64,000 nt of DNA from Ethanoligenens harbinense YUAN-3 (GTDB lineage: Bacteria > Bacillota > Clostridia > Oscillospirales > Ethanoligenentaceae): the NCBI RefSeq assembly GCF_000178115.2, contig NC_014828.1, positions 1,395,310 through 1,459,309 of the forward strand. The letters run 5' to 3'. A model generated the notes under the pieces. That model was not told where the DNA came from. It saw nothing but the letters and a program-made list of their open reading frames with translations, and did no database searches. A program made the translations under genes and the position numbers. The first letter of the stretch is position 1. Every line of letters starts with the position of its first letter. Of this stretch, positions 63,015 to 64,000 are shown piece after piece.

Positions 63015-63121
63015 GTTGTTTCCTGACGGAAAAACATGGCCGGGGCGCAGTTTTCCGGCGCGGCCGTTATGCAAACAACAGAGGAGCGGCGTAAAGCCGC
63101 ATCGCAAAGGAGAGACGGACT

Positions 63122-64000
63122 GTGAGTTTATTGGAAGTGACCAACCTGTCCCATACGTTTGGGGACAAGGTTGTTTTTAAAGATACGGGGCTTTCTCTGT
63201 TTCGAGGAGACAAAATGGGCCTGACCGGCTATAACGGCGCGGGTAAGAGCACGCTGCTGACGATGCTGGCGGGCACCACCATACCGGACGGCGGGCGCAT
63301 CGCCTGGAACCCCAAAATACGGGTGGGCTATCTCGACCAGCAGGCACAGATCAAAGGCGCCGATTCGGTGGGCGCCTATCTAAAGACGGCATTTCAATAT
63401 TTGTATGATGCCGCCGACGCGATTTCCAAACTGAATGATGAAATCGCCGGCTGCAAGGACGAGATGCGTTTGCAGGAACTGCTCACCCGGATGGGCGAGG
63501 CGCAGGATGTGCTGGACAGCGGCAATTTTTACGCCATCGACAGCGAGGTGGAGAAGGTGGCGGCGGGTCTGGGTATCAAGGCATTTGGGCTGGACACGCC
63601 GGTGGGGCGGCTCAGCGGTGGGCAGCGCGCCAAAGTCATGCTGGCCAAGCTGCTGCTGCAAACGCCGGACGTGCTGTTGCTGGACGAGCCGACCAACTTT
63701 CTAGACCATGCGCATATCGAGTGGCTGGCAAAATATCTGGCGGCGTTCAAAGGCTCCTTTATTTTGGTTTCGCACGATTTCACGTTTCTCAACCGGGTGG
63801 TCAACTGCATCTGCGATATCCAGAACTATGCCGTCACGCGGTACAACGGCACCTATGAGAGCTTTGTGCGGCAGAAAGAGCAGCGCGCGGAGGAATATGC
63901 GCGCACTTATCACCGCCAGCAAAAAGAGATCGCCAAGCTGGAAGATTATATCAGCCGCAACCTGGCGCGGGCGTCCACTACAGCCATGGCGCAGAGCCGC
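63122..64000 (+). CDS. ABC-F family ATPase (5' part, cut by window end)
   Basis: The first 293 codons of a soluble twin-ATPase protein starting at GTG with AAAGGAG 9 nt upstream. First cassette: Walker A GYNGAGKST, signature RLSGGQRAKV, Walker B VLLLDEPTNFLD, H-loop VSHDF. The linker with charged helices (QRAEEYARTYHRQQKEIAKL) begins near the edge. ABC-F proteins act on ribosomes as translation factors or antibiotic-resistance proteins. The leader suggests the latter, but the linker tip that would tell is outside the window. Confidence 0.93.
   Translation, partial: MSLLEVTNLSHTFGDKVVFKDTGLSLFRGDKMGLTGYNGAGKSTLLTMLAGTTIPDGGRIAWNPKIRVGYLDQQAQIKGADSVGAYLKTAFQYLYDAADAISKLNDEIAGCKDEMRLQELLTRMGEAQDVLDSGNFYAIDSEVEKVAAGLGIKAFGLDTPVGRLSGGQRAKVMLAKLLLQTPDVLLLDEPTNFLDHAHIEWLAKYLAAFKGSFILVSHDFTFLNRVVNCICDIQNYAVTRYNGTYESFVRQKEQRAEEYARTYHRQQKEIAKLEDYISRNLARASTTAMAQSR

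Overview
The window looks like a chromosomal segment of a spore-forming Firmicute of the class Clostridia. Support comes from a T-box leader on a complete trp operon, a YpeB germination protein, a DUF3343/cysteine desulfurase pair, an ABC-F gene with an attenuator-type leader, and strong AGGAGG ribosome sites. Most of the window is GC-rich. Roughly the first 7.1 kb is clearly AT-rich and carries genes of a different style, so it reads as a horizontally acquired island.

Layout. 1-7090 (minus strand): an operon-like row with a small protein, an XRE regulator, a protein with a tandemly repeated domain, a coiled-coil protein, an Hsp70/DnaK-like ATPase and a UvrD-type helicase. It runs off the left edge. 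The helicase is split by an IS200-type element whose exact removal would restore the frame. I do not recognise this set as a named system, and it is the best candidate for something undescribed. 7.1-9.5 kb is the remnant of a mobile element: a RepA-like ATPase flanked on both sides by three regularly spaced palindromes. 9.5-18.4 kb is accessory DNA: a metallophosphoesterase, an AAA ATPase, ArsC-, DUF1697-, HHH- and TfoX-like proteins, a gene broken by an in-frame amber codon, truncated regulators, a tRNA-Ser(CGA) with a nearby partial copy, and a decayed IS3 transposase.

18.6-22.1 kb encodes a nickel/cobalt ECF transporter with LarB (nickel-pincer cofactor synthesis). 22.2-25.5 kb is a TetR-led operon with two flavodoxin-like proteins. 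25.7-28.9 kb is a TetR-controlled ABC exporter with two operator palindromes on its promoter. Then follow a MOSC-MoaC fusion, a GH13 enzyme, UbiB with a phasin-like partner, an HD-GYP protein, YpeB, a GH24 lysozyme, a CBS protein, DUF2461, an aldose-epimerase-like protein, an HD hydrolase and MscS.

42.4-49.5 kb is trpEGDCFBA behind a T-box. It is followed by an HtrA protease, thioredoxin with a Crp-type regulator (probable class II site at -41.5), ispDF, the DUF3343/desulfurase pair and an acyl-CoA synthetase. The right end has an Nramp-related transporter paired with a channel-less MgtE-like sensor behind a long leader, a Ca2+-type P-ATPase, and an ABC-F protein cut by the window end. Coordinates and translations were read directly from the sequence. 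Family names come from recognition of motifs, not from database searches.
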